A stretch of DNA of 64,000 bases, from NCBI RefSeq assembly GCF_000013605.1, contig NC_007908.1:2852001-2916000 (forward strand). Reading direction: 5' to 3'. The translations under genes and the position numbers were made by a program. The notes under the pieces were generated by a model. The model was not told the origin of the DNA and did not search any database. It was given only the letters and a program-made list of their open reading frames with translations. This stretch comes from Rhodoferax ferrireducens T118 (lineage in GTDB: Bacteria; Pseudomonadota; Gammaproteobacteria; Burkholderiales; Burkholderiaceae_C). This document shows, piece by piece, positions 19,652 to 26,976 of the stretch (its first letter is position 1; every line of letters begins with the position of its first letter).

Positions 19652-20305
19652 ATGACACCTGCCGCCATCGAATCCTTTTTTGCCACCCTGAAGGCGGCCA
19701 ACCCCCATCCGCAGACCGAGCTGGCATACGCCAGCGTGTTTGAGCTGCTGGTCGCCGTGCTGCTGTCAGCCCAGGCCACGGATGTCAGCGTCAACAAAGT
19801 CACGCGCCGCCTTTTTCTGGTGGCCAACACGCCGCAGAAGATGCTGGACCTGGGCCTGGAGGGGCTGGAAGAGCACATCAAGACCATTGGCCTGTACCAC
19901 GCCAAGGCCCGCCACCTGATGCAAACCTGCCGGATGCTGGTGGATCAATACGGCGGCGCGGTGCCGCGCACGCTTGAGGCGCTGCAGACCCTGCCGGGTG
20001 TGGGGCGCAAAACCGCCAACGTCATCCTGAACGTCGCGTTTGGCGAGCCCACCATGGCCGTGGACACTCATCTCTTTCGCGTCGCCAATCGCACCGGTCT
20101 GGCGCCGGGCAAAACGCCGTATGAGGTGGAGATGAAGCTGCTCAAACGCATTCCAGCCGAGTACCTGGTCGACGCGCACCACTGGCTGATTCTGCATGGG
20201 CGCTATGTGTGCCAGGCGCGCAAGCCGCTGTGTTGGCAGTGCGCCGTGAGCGCCTTTTGCGACTTCAAGCCAAAGACGCCTCCTGACAAGGCGCGAGCGC
20301 GCTGA
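19652..20305 (+). CDS. nth: Endonuclease III
   Basis: A DNA glycosylase/AP lyase that removes oxidised pyrimidines in base-excision repair. The 217-residue protein has the helix-hairpin-helix LQTLPGVGRKTANVILNVAF with the catalytic lysine, the catalytic aspartate in AVDTHLFRVANRTG, and four C-terminal cysteines binding a [4Fe-4S] cluster (C-x6-C-x2-C-x5-C within VCQARKPLCWQCAVSAFCDF). Length is standard. The following diguanylate cyclase gene starts 14 bases later on the same strand. Confidence 0.96.
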   Translation: MTPAAIESFFATLKAANPHPQTELAYASVFELLVAVLLSAQATDVSVNKVTRRLFLVANTPQKMLDLGLEGLEEHIKTIGLYHAKARHLMQTCRMLVDQYGGAVPRTLEALQTLPGVGRKTANVILNVAFGEPTMAVDTHLFRVANRTGLAPGKTPYEVEMKLLKRIPAEYLVDAHHWLILHGRYVCQARKPLCWQCAVSAFCDFKPKTPPDKARAR

Positions 20306-20319
20306 AATCGTCTCCCCCC

Positions 20320-21462
20320 ATGAGCGCCATCGACCCCCGCACGGTTCTCCTGCTGACTGGCATCATGGGCGGTTTGATGTCGCTGGTACTGTATTCGCTC
20401 AAGCGCAATTACCCGGCCTCCATCGAGGGCCTGGGTGACTGGTCGGCGGCCTTGCTGCTTTTGTTTGCGGGTGGCCTGCTGGTGGCCGGGCGCGGCAAAT
20501 TGCCGAACGTCGTTTCCATCTCAGTTTCCAGCTTTTTGCTCTGGTCCGGGCTTTATCTGGCTTACGTTGGCAGCCAGCGCTTCTTTGGCGTCAAGCCTCG
20601 CATAGCGCCCTGGATGGCACTGATCACGGGCTTGGCGCTGGTCCAGCTGTGGTTTTCCGTGGTCGAGCCGAGTTACCACATGCGCCTGGTTCTGACCACC
20701 GTGGCGACGGCTTGCCTGTCCGGGGTGCATGCCTGGCTTGTATTCAGGCAGGGTTCAATCACATTTTCCCGGGGACTGGCTGTTGGCGTGCTGGTGTTCC
20801 TCTTTGGCGCGCAGGTCATGCGCCTGGTGACCTCGTTCTCCGCGCCCTTTCCGCTCAATGCCGAATTTTTTGACACCTCAACCCTTCAGCTGACCTACAT
20901 CACCAGCTTCGCTTTTTCCGTTCTACTGTTCTCCATCAGCGCGGTGCTGATGGCCACCGACCGCTTGCGTATTGAACTGGAGCACTTGGCCAATCACGAT
21001 TCACTCACCAACGCCCTGACCCGCCGGCACATGGACGACGCTTGTCGGTCCGAGTTGGAGCGCTGCCGCCGTCATGGCCACAGCATGGCCTTGCTGATCA
21101 TGGATCTGGATCATTTCAAAGAGATAAATGACATTTATGGCCACCAGGCGGGCGACCAGGCCCTGATCAACTTTGTGGCCAGAGTCAACGCCTTGTTGCG
21201 TGGGCCTGACCAACTGGGACGCTTTGGCGGCGAAGAGTTTGTGGCGCTTTTGCCGGAGACCTCGCTGGACGAAGCCATTGCTGTGGCCGAGCGAATTCGC
21301 GGCGCCTGCACCCTGGCCGGGCAGGCCCCCGCGTGTACCGTGAGCATTGGCGTCACCACAAACCGAAAGGACAATGACAGCGTAGACACGCTGCTGGCGC
21401 GCGCCGACGCTGCGCTGTACCGCGCCAAGGCCGCCGGACGCAACCGGGTGGAGGTGGCCTGA
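20320..21462 (+). CDS. Membrane diguanylate cyclase
   Basis: Makes c-di-GMP from two GTP. The 380-residue protein has about six hydrophobic segments in residues 5-215, an integral-membrane sensor without a recognised family name. A GGDEF domain follows (about residues 225-378) whose active site reads RFGGEEFVALLPE, the functional GGEEF variant. The LANHDSLTNALTRRHMDD start of the domain is canonical. No RxxD inhibitory site is obvious at the usual distance before GGEEF. It lies downstream of nth and converges with cobC. The input signal is unknown. Confidence 0.9.
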   Translation: MSAIDPRTVLLLTGIMGGLMSLVLYSLKRNYPASIEGLGDWSAALLLLFAGGLLVAGRGKLPNVVSISVSSFLLWSGLYLAYVGSQRFFGVKPRIAPWMALITGLALVQLWFSVVEPSYHMRLVLTTVATACLSGVHAWLVFRQGSITFSRGLAVGVLVFLFGAQVMRLVTSFSAPFPLNAEFFDTSTLQLTYITSFAFSVLLFSISAVLMATDRLRIELEHLANHDSLTNALTRRHMDDACRSELERCRRHGHSMALLIMDLDHFKEINDIYGHQAGDQALINFVARVNALLRGPDQLGRFGGEEFVALLPETSLDEAIAVAERIRGACTLAGQAPACTVSIGVTTNRKDNDSVDTLLARADAALYRAKAAGRNRVEVA

Positions 21463-21463
21463 T

Positions 21464-22009
21464 TCAAGCCTGAAGTTCACGCCAGCCGCCAAAGGCCGGT
21501 GTCTCGCGCGGCCACTGGTCAGCCTGCGCCACATGGCGCACACCCTGCGCCAACAAGGTAGCGGCACGAGTCACCCCGGCATGGGTGATCCACACCGCAT
21601 CCAGGCGCAGGCGCTGTGTCTCGTCCCACGCGCTGCTCACGCGCTGCATGACGTCGGACACGCTCTCCTTGCCGCCAAATCGATGGCCACCAAAGTCCGC
21701 GGTCCAGCGGTCAAAGTCGGCTTGCGGGATGCGGTCCCAGCGCTGGCCCTCCCAACAGCCAAAGTCCATCTCCACCAGGCGCGCATCGGCTTTATAGGTC
21801 AAATCAGGCCGTAGCCCCCGTAAACATTGCGCAAGACGCTCACATCTTTGTAGCGTAGATGACATCACCCGAACCCGCTGCGGCAGTAGCGCGGCCAAGG
21901 CGGCGGCGGCCTGCTGCGTCGCCTGCTCATCGGCGGCCACATCGGCGGCACCGTAGCAAACCCCCGATGGAATCAGGGGTTGCGCATGACGCACCAGCCA
22001 CAGCTTCAT
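21464..22009 (-). CDS. cobC: Alpha-ribazole phosphatase-type histidine phosphatase
   Basis: Removes the 5'-phosphate from alpha-ribazole-phosphate or from cobalamin-5'-phosphate in late cobalamin synthesis. The 181-residue protein starts MKLWLVRHAQPL, with the phosphorylated histidine in RHA, has the proton-donor glutamate block RLVEMDFGCWEGQRWDRI, and the second histidine near WITHAGVTRA. It is the last gene of the cobalamin locus, 16 bases after cobS. Residues about 55-72 (ERLAQCLRGLRPDLTYK) are encoded by a copy of the dispersed element, read sense. Confidence 0.88.
   Translation of the reverse strand: MKLWLVRHAQPLIPSGVCYGAADVAADEQATQQAAAALAALLPQRVRVMSSTLQRCERLAQCLRGLRPDLTYKADARLVEMDFGCWEGQRWDRIPQADFDRWTADFGGHRFGGKESVSDVMQRVSSAWDETQRLRLDAVWITHAGVTRAATLLAQGVRHVAQADQWPRETPAFGGWRELQA
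21791..21854 (-). repeat. Dispersed element copy M, inside cobC phosphatase gene
   Basis: Read on the minus strand: GCTAC (21854-21850), seven bases, TGAGC (21842-21838, one box degenerate), 18 bases, GGGGGCTA (21819-21812), then a flank rich in CCTGATTT and ending TATAAA. All three spacings match the other copies. Confidence 0.72.
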
Positions 22010-22025
22010 GCCCGCATCTCCTTGA

Positions 22026-22868
22026 TCAAAGTCCCACCGCCAGCCCGAGGTAAAAAGCCAGCTCGCACACCTGCTGCGTGGCCCCCAGGCAGTCGCCGGT
22101 AAAACCCTGCAGCCGACGCCAGAACCAGCGCGCCATCACAGCCCAGGCCACGCAGGATGCGACCACGGCGCTCAGCAGCGCCTGCAGCAAAGCGGTATCC
22201 GTCAAGTTAATTGCTATATATTCAGTAGCTGATTGTGTAGATATGACGAGGGCTAGCGCCATAAAACACCATATAAAACCAGTCAGCAACGCAGCCACGC
22301 TGATCTGATCGGCCAGCGGCTTCGACTTGGATCCCGCCGCGTCGCCCACATGCGGCAGCAGCCGAATGGTGAGCAGCGGCCAGGTGCGCGACAGCACATG
22401 CGCAACAAACAGCGCGGCCACCATCAGCGTCGCACTGACAGCGCCCAGCAGCGCCAGCAACGCCACCTTGCACAGCAGCGCCAGCATCACGGCAATGGCG
22501 CCAAAAGCACCCACGCGCGAATCTTTCATGATCACCAGCGCCCGCTCCCGCTCGGCACTGCCGCCCAGGCCGTCAAACACATCGGCCAGGCCGTCTTCAT
22601 GAAACGCACCGGTGAGCAGCACACCCAATGCCGTACCCAGCGCAGCCGCCACCAGCGGTGTAGAGCCCGTGCGCGGCAGGACGAAAAGCAGCAAGGCCGT
22701 GAACGCCGCCACCAGAGCCCCCACCAGCACGCCTACGCCAGGGAAGTGCCCGGCACTGGCGCGCAGCATGGCCGGACTGAAACCCACCCAGTTCGCCAAG
22801 CGCCCGGTGACCGGGATGCGGGTAAAAAACTGAAGACTGAGCAGGTAGTGGCGGATGAACTGGCTCAT
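22026..22868 (-). CDS. cobS: Adenosylcobinamide-GDP ribazoletransferase CobS
   Basis: Joins adenosylcobinamide-GDP with alpha-ribazole (phosphate) to form adenosylcobalamin at the inner membrane. The 280-residue protein, started at MSQFIRHYLLSLQFF, begins with the family's FFTRIPV block. It carries the GAFHEDGLADVFDGLGGSAERERALVIMKDSRVGAFG active region and several transmembrane helices. The stretch LALVISTQSATEYIAIN near residue 210 is encoded by dispersed element C read antisense. cobS is followed closely by the cobC phosphatase gene and separated from cobT by 348 bases containing two large hairpins. Confidence 0.93.
   Translation of the reverse strand: MSQFIRHYLLSLQFFTRIPVTGRLANWVGFSPAMLRASAGHFPGVGVLVGALVAAFTALLLFVLPRTGSTPLVAAALGTALGVLLTGAFHEDGLADVFDGLGGSAERERALVIMKDSRVGAFGAIAVMLALLCKVALLALLGAVSATLMVAALFVAHVLSRTWPLLTIRLLPHVGDAAGSKSKPLADQISVAALLTGFIWCFMALALVISTQSATEYIAINLTDTALLQALLSAVVASCVAWAVMARWFWRRLQGFTGDCLGATQQVCELAFYLGLAVGL
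22213..22277 (+). repeat. Dispersed element copy C, inside cobS
   Basis: GCTAT at 22213-22217, seven bases, GTAGC at 22225-22229, 18 bases, GAGGGCTA at 22248-22255, flank to about 22277. It lies antisense to cobS and is translated as LALVISTQSATEYIAI. Confidence 0.85.
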
Positions 22869-22949
22869 GGGGTAATCGCAGTCAGGCAAAAGAGTTGCAT
22901 TATTGGTGAGTTGAATTGCACACGAGCCCCCTTAAGCCAAAAGTGCAAA

Positions 22950-23031
22950 GGGGTGTGGGTAGGGCGGATGTCGAGGCCGATTTCAAAAAGCGAAGCGCAT
23001 GAGGCCTCGGCGTCCGCCCTGCCCGCGCCCC
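22950..23031 (+). repeat. Structured hairpin 1 (conserved-loop element, plus orientation)
   Basis: A 29-base-pair stem (22950-22978 with 23003-23031) encloses a 24-nt loop at 22979-23002 containing TTTCAAAAAGCGAAGCG. Five positions are not Watson-Crick, and all five are T opposite G on the plus strand, so a plus-strand RNA would be fully paired with G-U wobbles. A minus-strand RNA would instead have five A-C mismatches. Confidence 0.85.
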
Positions 23032-23097
23032 GGTTACAACCACCAACAACGCCTGGGGCAAAGTCAATGACAGCCGTCGGCATCCACTGTGAAAAAC

Positions 23098-23175
23098 GGT
23101 GCGAGTGGGGTAAAGGCCCGGGCCTCATACGCTTCGCTTTTTGAAATCGGCCCAAACCTTTACCCCACCCACACC
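23098..23175 (-). repeat. Structured hairpin 2 (conserved-loop element, minus orientation)
   Basis: On the minus strand a 27-base-pair stem (23175-23149 with 23124-23098) encloses the same 24-nt loop (23148-23125), differing from hairpin 1 by one base. The outer 5' arm begins GGTGTGGGT as in hairpin 1, but about ten inner stem positions differ and are matched by compensating changes on the other arm. Again the five non-Watson-Crick pairs are all G-U on the loop-motif strand. This is the transcribed strand of the cob locus. Confidence 0.85.
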
Positions 23176-23216
23176 TGGCCATGATGGCAATCGATGCGGC
23201 CAAAGTCAACGCATGC

Positions 23217-24305
23217 TCAAACCTGCGCAGTCTGAGTCTCGGCCTTCTCGGACACCCCGGCCGACTCAAAACTGGCCATCTCGCGCAACATGGCGCAGGC
23301 TGACTGCAACAGCGGCCAGGCCAGTGCCGCGCCCGAGCCTTCACCCAGGCGCAAGCCCAGATCCAGCAGCGCCTGCACACCCAGGTACTGCAGCATGAAC
23401 TCATGGCCACGCTCGCCCGAGCGGTGCGCAAACACACAAGCCTGCAGCACCAGCGGCTGCAAGGCGTGGGCGACCAGCACGGCGCTGGAGGCAATGAAGC
23501 CATCCACCACAATCACGCGGCGCTCGGTAGCGGCCTGCAGCACAGCACCCACCATGGTCGCAATCTCGAAACCGCCAAAGGCTGCCAGCGCATCCAGCGG
23601 CGTGGTTGCATCCGGGTGGCGTGCCAGCACTTCGCGCAGCACCTTGGTTTTACGCTGCACGGCGCTCGCGTCCAGCCCGGTACCCGCGCCGGTGCAGACC
23701 TCAATCTCCAGGCCGGCCAGGCGCGACAGCAAGAGTGATGCCGCCGAGGTGTTGCCAATGCCCATTTCGCCCAGCAGCAGCGCGTTGCCGGGCAAGGCCT
23801 TGACCAGGGCCATGCCATTTTGAATCGCTTGCTGACACTGCAGCGCGGTCATGGCGGCTTGCGCGCTGGAGTCTGCCGTGCCTTGTTCACCACCCGGCAC
23901 CTTGCGCACCTGCAGACCCGGGCGCTGGCTGCCGGCGGGCAAACCGGCCAAGAAGTCATGGTTGACACCACAGTCCACCACCGTGAGTGCGATGTTGTTG
24001 AGGCGTGAGAACACACTGACGGCGGCGCCACCGGCCAGAAAATTTTCCACCATTTGCCAGCTCACGTCACTCGGAAACGCCGACACACCGCGTGCGGCCA
24101 GGCCGTGATCCCCGGCGAACACCAGCAACTGCGGATCCTGCAAGGCGGGAGCGTCCGTGCCCAAAATCTCCCCCAGTTGCAAAGCCAAGGACTCCAGCCG
24201 CCCGAGCGAACCCAGCGGTTTGGTCTTGTTGTCAATCTTGTGCTGCAGCGTGAGGGTCAAAGCGGGGCTGCGAATGTCGGTGAGCGTTGGAAGCGTGAAG
24301 GTCAT
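23217..24305 (-). CDS. cobT: Nicotinate-nucleotide--dimethylbenzimidazole phosphoribosyltransferase CobT
   Basis: Transfers ribose-phosphate from nicotinate mononucleotide to 5,6-dimethylbenzimidazole, giving alpha-ribazole-phosphate. The 362-residue protein has the family blocks DNKTKPLGSLGRLESLALQL, GEMGIGNTSAASLLLSRL and the C-terminal AHRSGERGHEFMLQYLGVQALLDLGLRLGEGSGAA. The catalytic glutamate lies in this last region (SGERGHE or EGSG). Length is standard. It works with BluB from the same locus, which supplies the base, and feeds CobS. Between it and cobS lie 348 bases with two structured hairpins. Confidence 0.95.
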   Translation of the reverse strand: MTFTLPTLTDIRSPALTLTLQHKIDNKTKPLGSLGRLESLALQLGEILGTDAPALQDPQLLVFAGDHGLAARGVSAFPSDVSWQMVENFLAGGAAVSVFSRLNNIALTVVDCGVNHDFLAGLPAGSQRPGLQVRKVPGGEQGTADSSAQAAMTALQCQQAIQNGMALVKALPGNALLLGEMGIGNTSAASLLLSRLAGLEIEVCTGAGTGLDASAVQRKTKVLREVLARHPDATTPLDALAAFGGFEIATMVGAVLQAATERRVIVVDGFIASSAVLVAHALQPLVLQACVFAHRSGERGHEFMLQYLGVQALLDLGLRLGEGSGAALAWPLLQSACAMLREMASFESAGVSEKAETQTAQV

Positions 24306-24355
24306 AAGTATCCTTGGTTAATAAATCAAATCGGTTCTGTCCGTTGGCAGGTCCG

Positions 24356-25840
24356 TCAGGTCAACAAGCCGGGCAAAACGCCCGGCTGGAAATGCAGCTC
24401 GATAAAGTCGGCCAGGCGGTCGAACACCACGTCCAGCGTGGGCACCGGCCCATTCAACTGGGCGCCAAACAGCGCCTGCAGCGCGCCGGGGTCTTCAAAC
24501 AAACCGTGCAGGTACAAGCCCAACACATTGCCTGCGGCGTTCTGCCAGGCCAGACCACCCGGCAAAACGGCACGCGCCACCTCACCCGCGGTAGCCGGGG
24601 TGGACTGCGGCTGGGTGATGCCCTGGTGGATTTCGTAGCCCGACACGGTCACCGCGGCCAAGGCATGCCAAGGTGCGGCGATGCCATCGGCAAACGTGGC
24701 CTGCGTGTGGCGCACGGTCTTGTCCAGTTCAAACACCGTCACCAGCGGTAACAGCCCGAGGCCCGGCGCGTCGCCGTCCACACCCTGCGGATCAATCAAC
24801 GCCTTGCCCAGCATCTGCAGACCAGCGCAGATACCCAGCACGGCCCCGCCGCGGCCTGCGTGCGCGGCCACCGCCGCATCCAGCCCTTGCGCGCGCAACC
24901 AGGCCAGGTCGCTGCTGGTGGCTTTGGAGCCGGGCAGAATGACCCAGTCGCTGGCACTCAAGCCAGCCAGTTCAGCCGGGCTGCGCACCCACATCAGGCG
25001 CAGTCCGGGAATGTTTTTAAGCGGCTGAAACTCGTCCAGATTGCTGATGCGCGGGTAGGCGATGACGGCCACCGTCTGCTTGACGGCCCCGGATGCCGTG
25101 CTTCTGTCATCAAACACGCCGTCTTCCTCCGGCAGACCATGCTGCCACCACATCGGCAAAGTCGCCACGGTCGCAATACGGGTCAAGTCTTGCAGCATCT
25201 GGGGCGCCGGTGCCAGCAGCGCGGCATCACCGCGAAACTTGTTTAGAACGAAACCTTTGATCAAGACGCGCTCGCGCTCGGGCAGCAGCGCCCAGGTGCC
25301 ATACAGATGGGCAAAGGCACCGCCCCGGTCAATGTCGGTCACCAGCAGGCAAGCCGCATCGCAGTGGCGCGCCACGCGCATATTGACAATGTCGCTGCCC
25401 GACAAATTGATCTCGGCGGGTGAGCCTGCGCCCTCGATCACCACCACGTCGTTCTCAGAGCGCAGTTCGTCCAGTGCGGCGGCGATGTGCGGCCAGACAT
25501 GATTGCTGCGACTGCGCCAGGGCATGGCGGTGAGCGCGTCACTGACCCGCCCCATCAGCACCACCTGGCTGTGGGTGTCGGCCTCGGGCTTGAGCAAGAG
25601 CGGGTTCATACGCACGTCGGGCACGCTGCGCGCGGCCAGCGCCTGAAAGTATTGGGCACTTCCGATTTCGCCCGAGCCCTTGTCGCTGGCGACCACCCGC
25701 GCGTTGTTGCTCATGTTCTGCGCCTTGAAGGGCGCCACCTTAAGGCCTTGGCGGGCGTAATAACGGCACAGCGCGGTCGTCAGCCAGCTTTTGCCGGCGC
25801 CGCTGGTGGTGCCCAGCACCATGATGCATTTGGCGGTCAT
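24356..25840 (-). CDS. cobQ: Cobyric acid synthase CobQ/CbiP
   Basis: Glutamine- and ATP-dependent amidation of four corrin side chains of adenosylcobyrinic a,c-diamide. The N-terminal dethiobiotin-synthetase-like domain begins CIMVLGTTSGAGKSWLTTAL with its P-loop. The C-terminal class I glutamine amidotransferase has its nucleophile in AVLGICAGLQMLGKAL and the histidine in VLGLYLHGLFEDP. I choose the ATG at 25840 (MTAKCIMVLG, 494 residues), which fits the family start and leaves 25 bases after queD; the longer frame would overlap queD. No strong ribosome site marks either start. Confidence 0.94.
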   Translation of the reverse strand: MTAKCIMVLGTTSGAGKSWLTTALCRYYARQGLKVAPFKAQNMSNNARVVASDKGSGEIGSAQYFQALAARSVPDVRMNPLLLKPEADTHSQVVLMGRVSDALTAMPWRSRSNHVWPHIAAALDELRSENDVVVIEGAGSPAEINLSGSDIVNMRVARHCDAACLLVTDIDRGGAFAHLYGTWALLPERERVLIKGFVLNKFRGDAALLAPAPQMLQDLTRIATVATLPMWWQHGLPEEDGVFDDRSTASGAVKQTVAVIAYPRISNLDEFQPLKNIPGLRLMWVRSPAELAGLSASDWVILPGSKATSSDLAWLRAQGLDAAVAAHAGRGGAVLGICAGLQMLGKALIDPQGVDGDAPGLGLLPLVTVFELDKTVRHTQATFADGIAAPWHALAAVTVSGYEIHQGITQPQSTPATAGEVARAVLPGGLAWQNAAGNVLGLYLHGLFEDPGALQALFGAQLNGPVPTLDVVFDRLADFIELHFQPGVLPGLLT

Positions 25841-25865
25841 GAGAGTAGGCGCATCGCAGGCCGCG

Positions 25866-26309
25866 CTAGCCGTCGATCTCAGCCCAGCAATTGGGCGTTT
25901 CATACAGGGTGACCTTGGCCAGCGACAGATGTCTGCCGTAGCGGCCGTGGTAGACCTCCTTCAAGATATCGAAGGCAATCTTGGCCAGATTTTCGACCGT
26001 GGGCACGCGATCAATGACCACCGTTTTGTGGTTCGGCATGCTGTCCAGAAAATCACGCACCACGGTGTCGTGCGCGTAGACGATGAAGGCGTGGTCCCAG
26101 AGCTTGACCAGGTGCTGGTTGGCCAGCGCCTTGATGTCGCCAAAATCCATGATCATGCCGTTGTCGGATTCGCCCTCTTGTTGCACCACATCACCGGTCA
26201 GGGTGATGAGCAGGGTGTAGCGGTGGCCGTGCATGTTTCGGCACTGGCTCTTGTGGTCGGGAATGCGATGACCGGCATCGAATTCCATTTTTCGTGTGAT
26301 GGTAAGCAT
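25866..26309 (-). CDS. queD: 6-carboxytetrahydropterin synthase QueD
   Basis: Converts 7,8-dihydroneopterin triphosphate to 6-carboxy-tetrahydropterin in 7-deazaguanine (queuosine) synthesis. The 147-residue protein has the zinc-binding histidines in DAGHRIPDH and NMHGHRYTLLI, the C-x3-H-x-H arrangement with the catalytic cysteine in SQCRNMHGH, and the catalytic triad region PTVENLAKIAFDIL. It lies 31 bases after queE inside the cobalamin locus, with no queC or queF nearby. PTPS-like paralogues exist, but the cysteine motif favours QueD. Confidence 0.9.
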   Translation of the reverse strand: MLTITRKMEFDAGHRIPDHKSQCRNMHGHRYTLLITLTGDVVQQEGESDNGMIMDFGDIKALANQHLVKLWDHAFIVYAHDTVVRDFLDSMPNHKTVVIDRVPTVENLAKIAFDILKEVYHGRYGRHLSLAKVTLYETPNCWAEIDG

Positions 26310-26340
26310 GGTGTGGCGTCAGGTAGCGTGTTCGGCGAAA

Positions 26341-26976
26341 TCAAGGGATTTGAAGAAGTTTATGGGTCTGCAGGCTGAGCTTCCACTGGGGATGGGCTTT
26401 GCAGTAGTCAATGGCCATGCGCAGGTTCTCTTTTTGAAGCGGGCCGTCCATGGCTTGCACAAAATAATGGTCAAAGGCCAGGCAGGCGTAGTCGTCCAGC
26501 ACTTGCCCCGCCTGCGGTATGACCACTTTGATCTCATTACCGGCGCGTACCACCAGCGCAGAGCCCATCTTGGGACTGACGCACACCCAGTCCACGCCTT
26601 CGGGAACCGGCAGGGTGCCGTTGGTTTCAATGGCGACCTCGAAACCGGCATCGTGCATGGCGTCAATGAGCGCGGCATTGAGTTGCAGCAGCGGCTCACC
26701 ACCGGTGAACACCACGTATTTGCTGGCCGGGTAAGACGCGGGCCACAATTGGTTGATGGCGGCGGCCAGGGTTTCAGCATCCCTGAACTTGCCACCGCCT
26801 TCGCCATCGGTGCCGACGAAATCGGTGTCGCAAAACTGGCAGACGGCGCTGGCCCGGCTGTCCTCGGCGCCGCTCCACAAATTGCAGCCGGCAAAGCGAC
26901 AGAAAACGGCAGGGCGCCCGGCATGGTGGCCTTCGCCCTGCAAGGTGTAGAAAATTTCTTTGACACTGTAGGTCAT
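26341..26976 (-). CDS. queE: 7-carboxy-7-deazaguanine synthase QueE
   Basis: A radical SAM enzyme that rearranges 6-carboxy-tetrahydropterin to 7-carboxy-7-deazaguanine. The 211-residue protein starts MTYSVKEIFYTLQGEGHHAG. Its iron-sulfur cysteines are in CRFAGCNLW and CQFCDTDFVG, the expanded cysteine spacing typical of QueE rather than plain CX3CX2C. GGEPLLQLNAALIDAMHDAG is the SAM-contact GGE motif. The start overlaps the cobC/cobD aminotransferase stop by four bases (ATGA), so it is translationally coupled to a cobalamin gene, which is unusual. Confidence 0.93.
   Translation of the reverse strand: MTYSVKEIFYTLQGEGHHAGRPAVFCRFAGCNLWSGAEDSRASAVCQFCDTDFVGTDGEGGGKFRDAETLAAAINQLWPASYPASKYVVFTGGEPLLQLNAALIDAMHDAGFEVAIETNGTLPVPEGVDWVCVSPKMGSALVVRAGNEIKVVIPQAGQVLDDYACLAFDHYFVQAMDGPLQKENLRMAIDYCKAHPQWKLSLQTHKLLQIP

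Larger units (their letters stand above)
22869..23216. other. Gene-free stretch between cobT and cobS carrying two inverted hairpins
   Basis: These 348 bases contain no credible gene. They hold hairpin 1 (22950-23031, plus orientation) and hairpin 2 (23098-23175, minus orientation), described separately, with 66 bases between them. The 81 bases next to cobS show nothing further beyond its leader. Confidence 0.8.

Noticed and set aside
22950..23175. Treating the twin hairpins as a rho-independent terminator pair
   Set aside because: Stems of 27-29 bp with 24-nt loops and no U-tract do not fit, and the shared loop indicates a repeated element.
22869..23216. A second cobalamin riboswitch upstream of cobS
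   Set aside because: No B12-box (GCTGCCCCCGCAAC-like) or other aptamer block is present on either strand.
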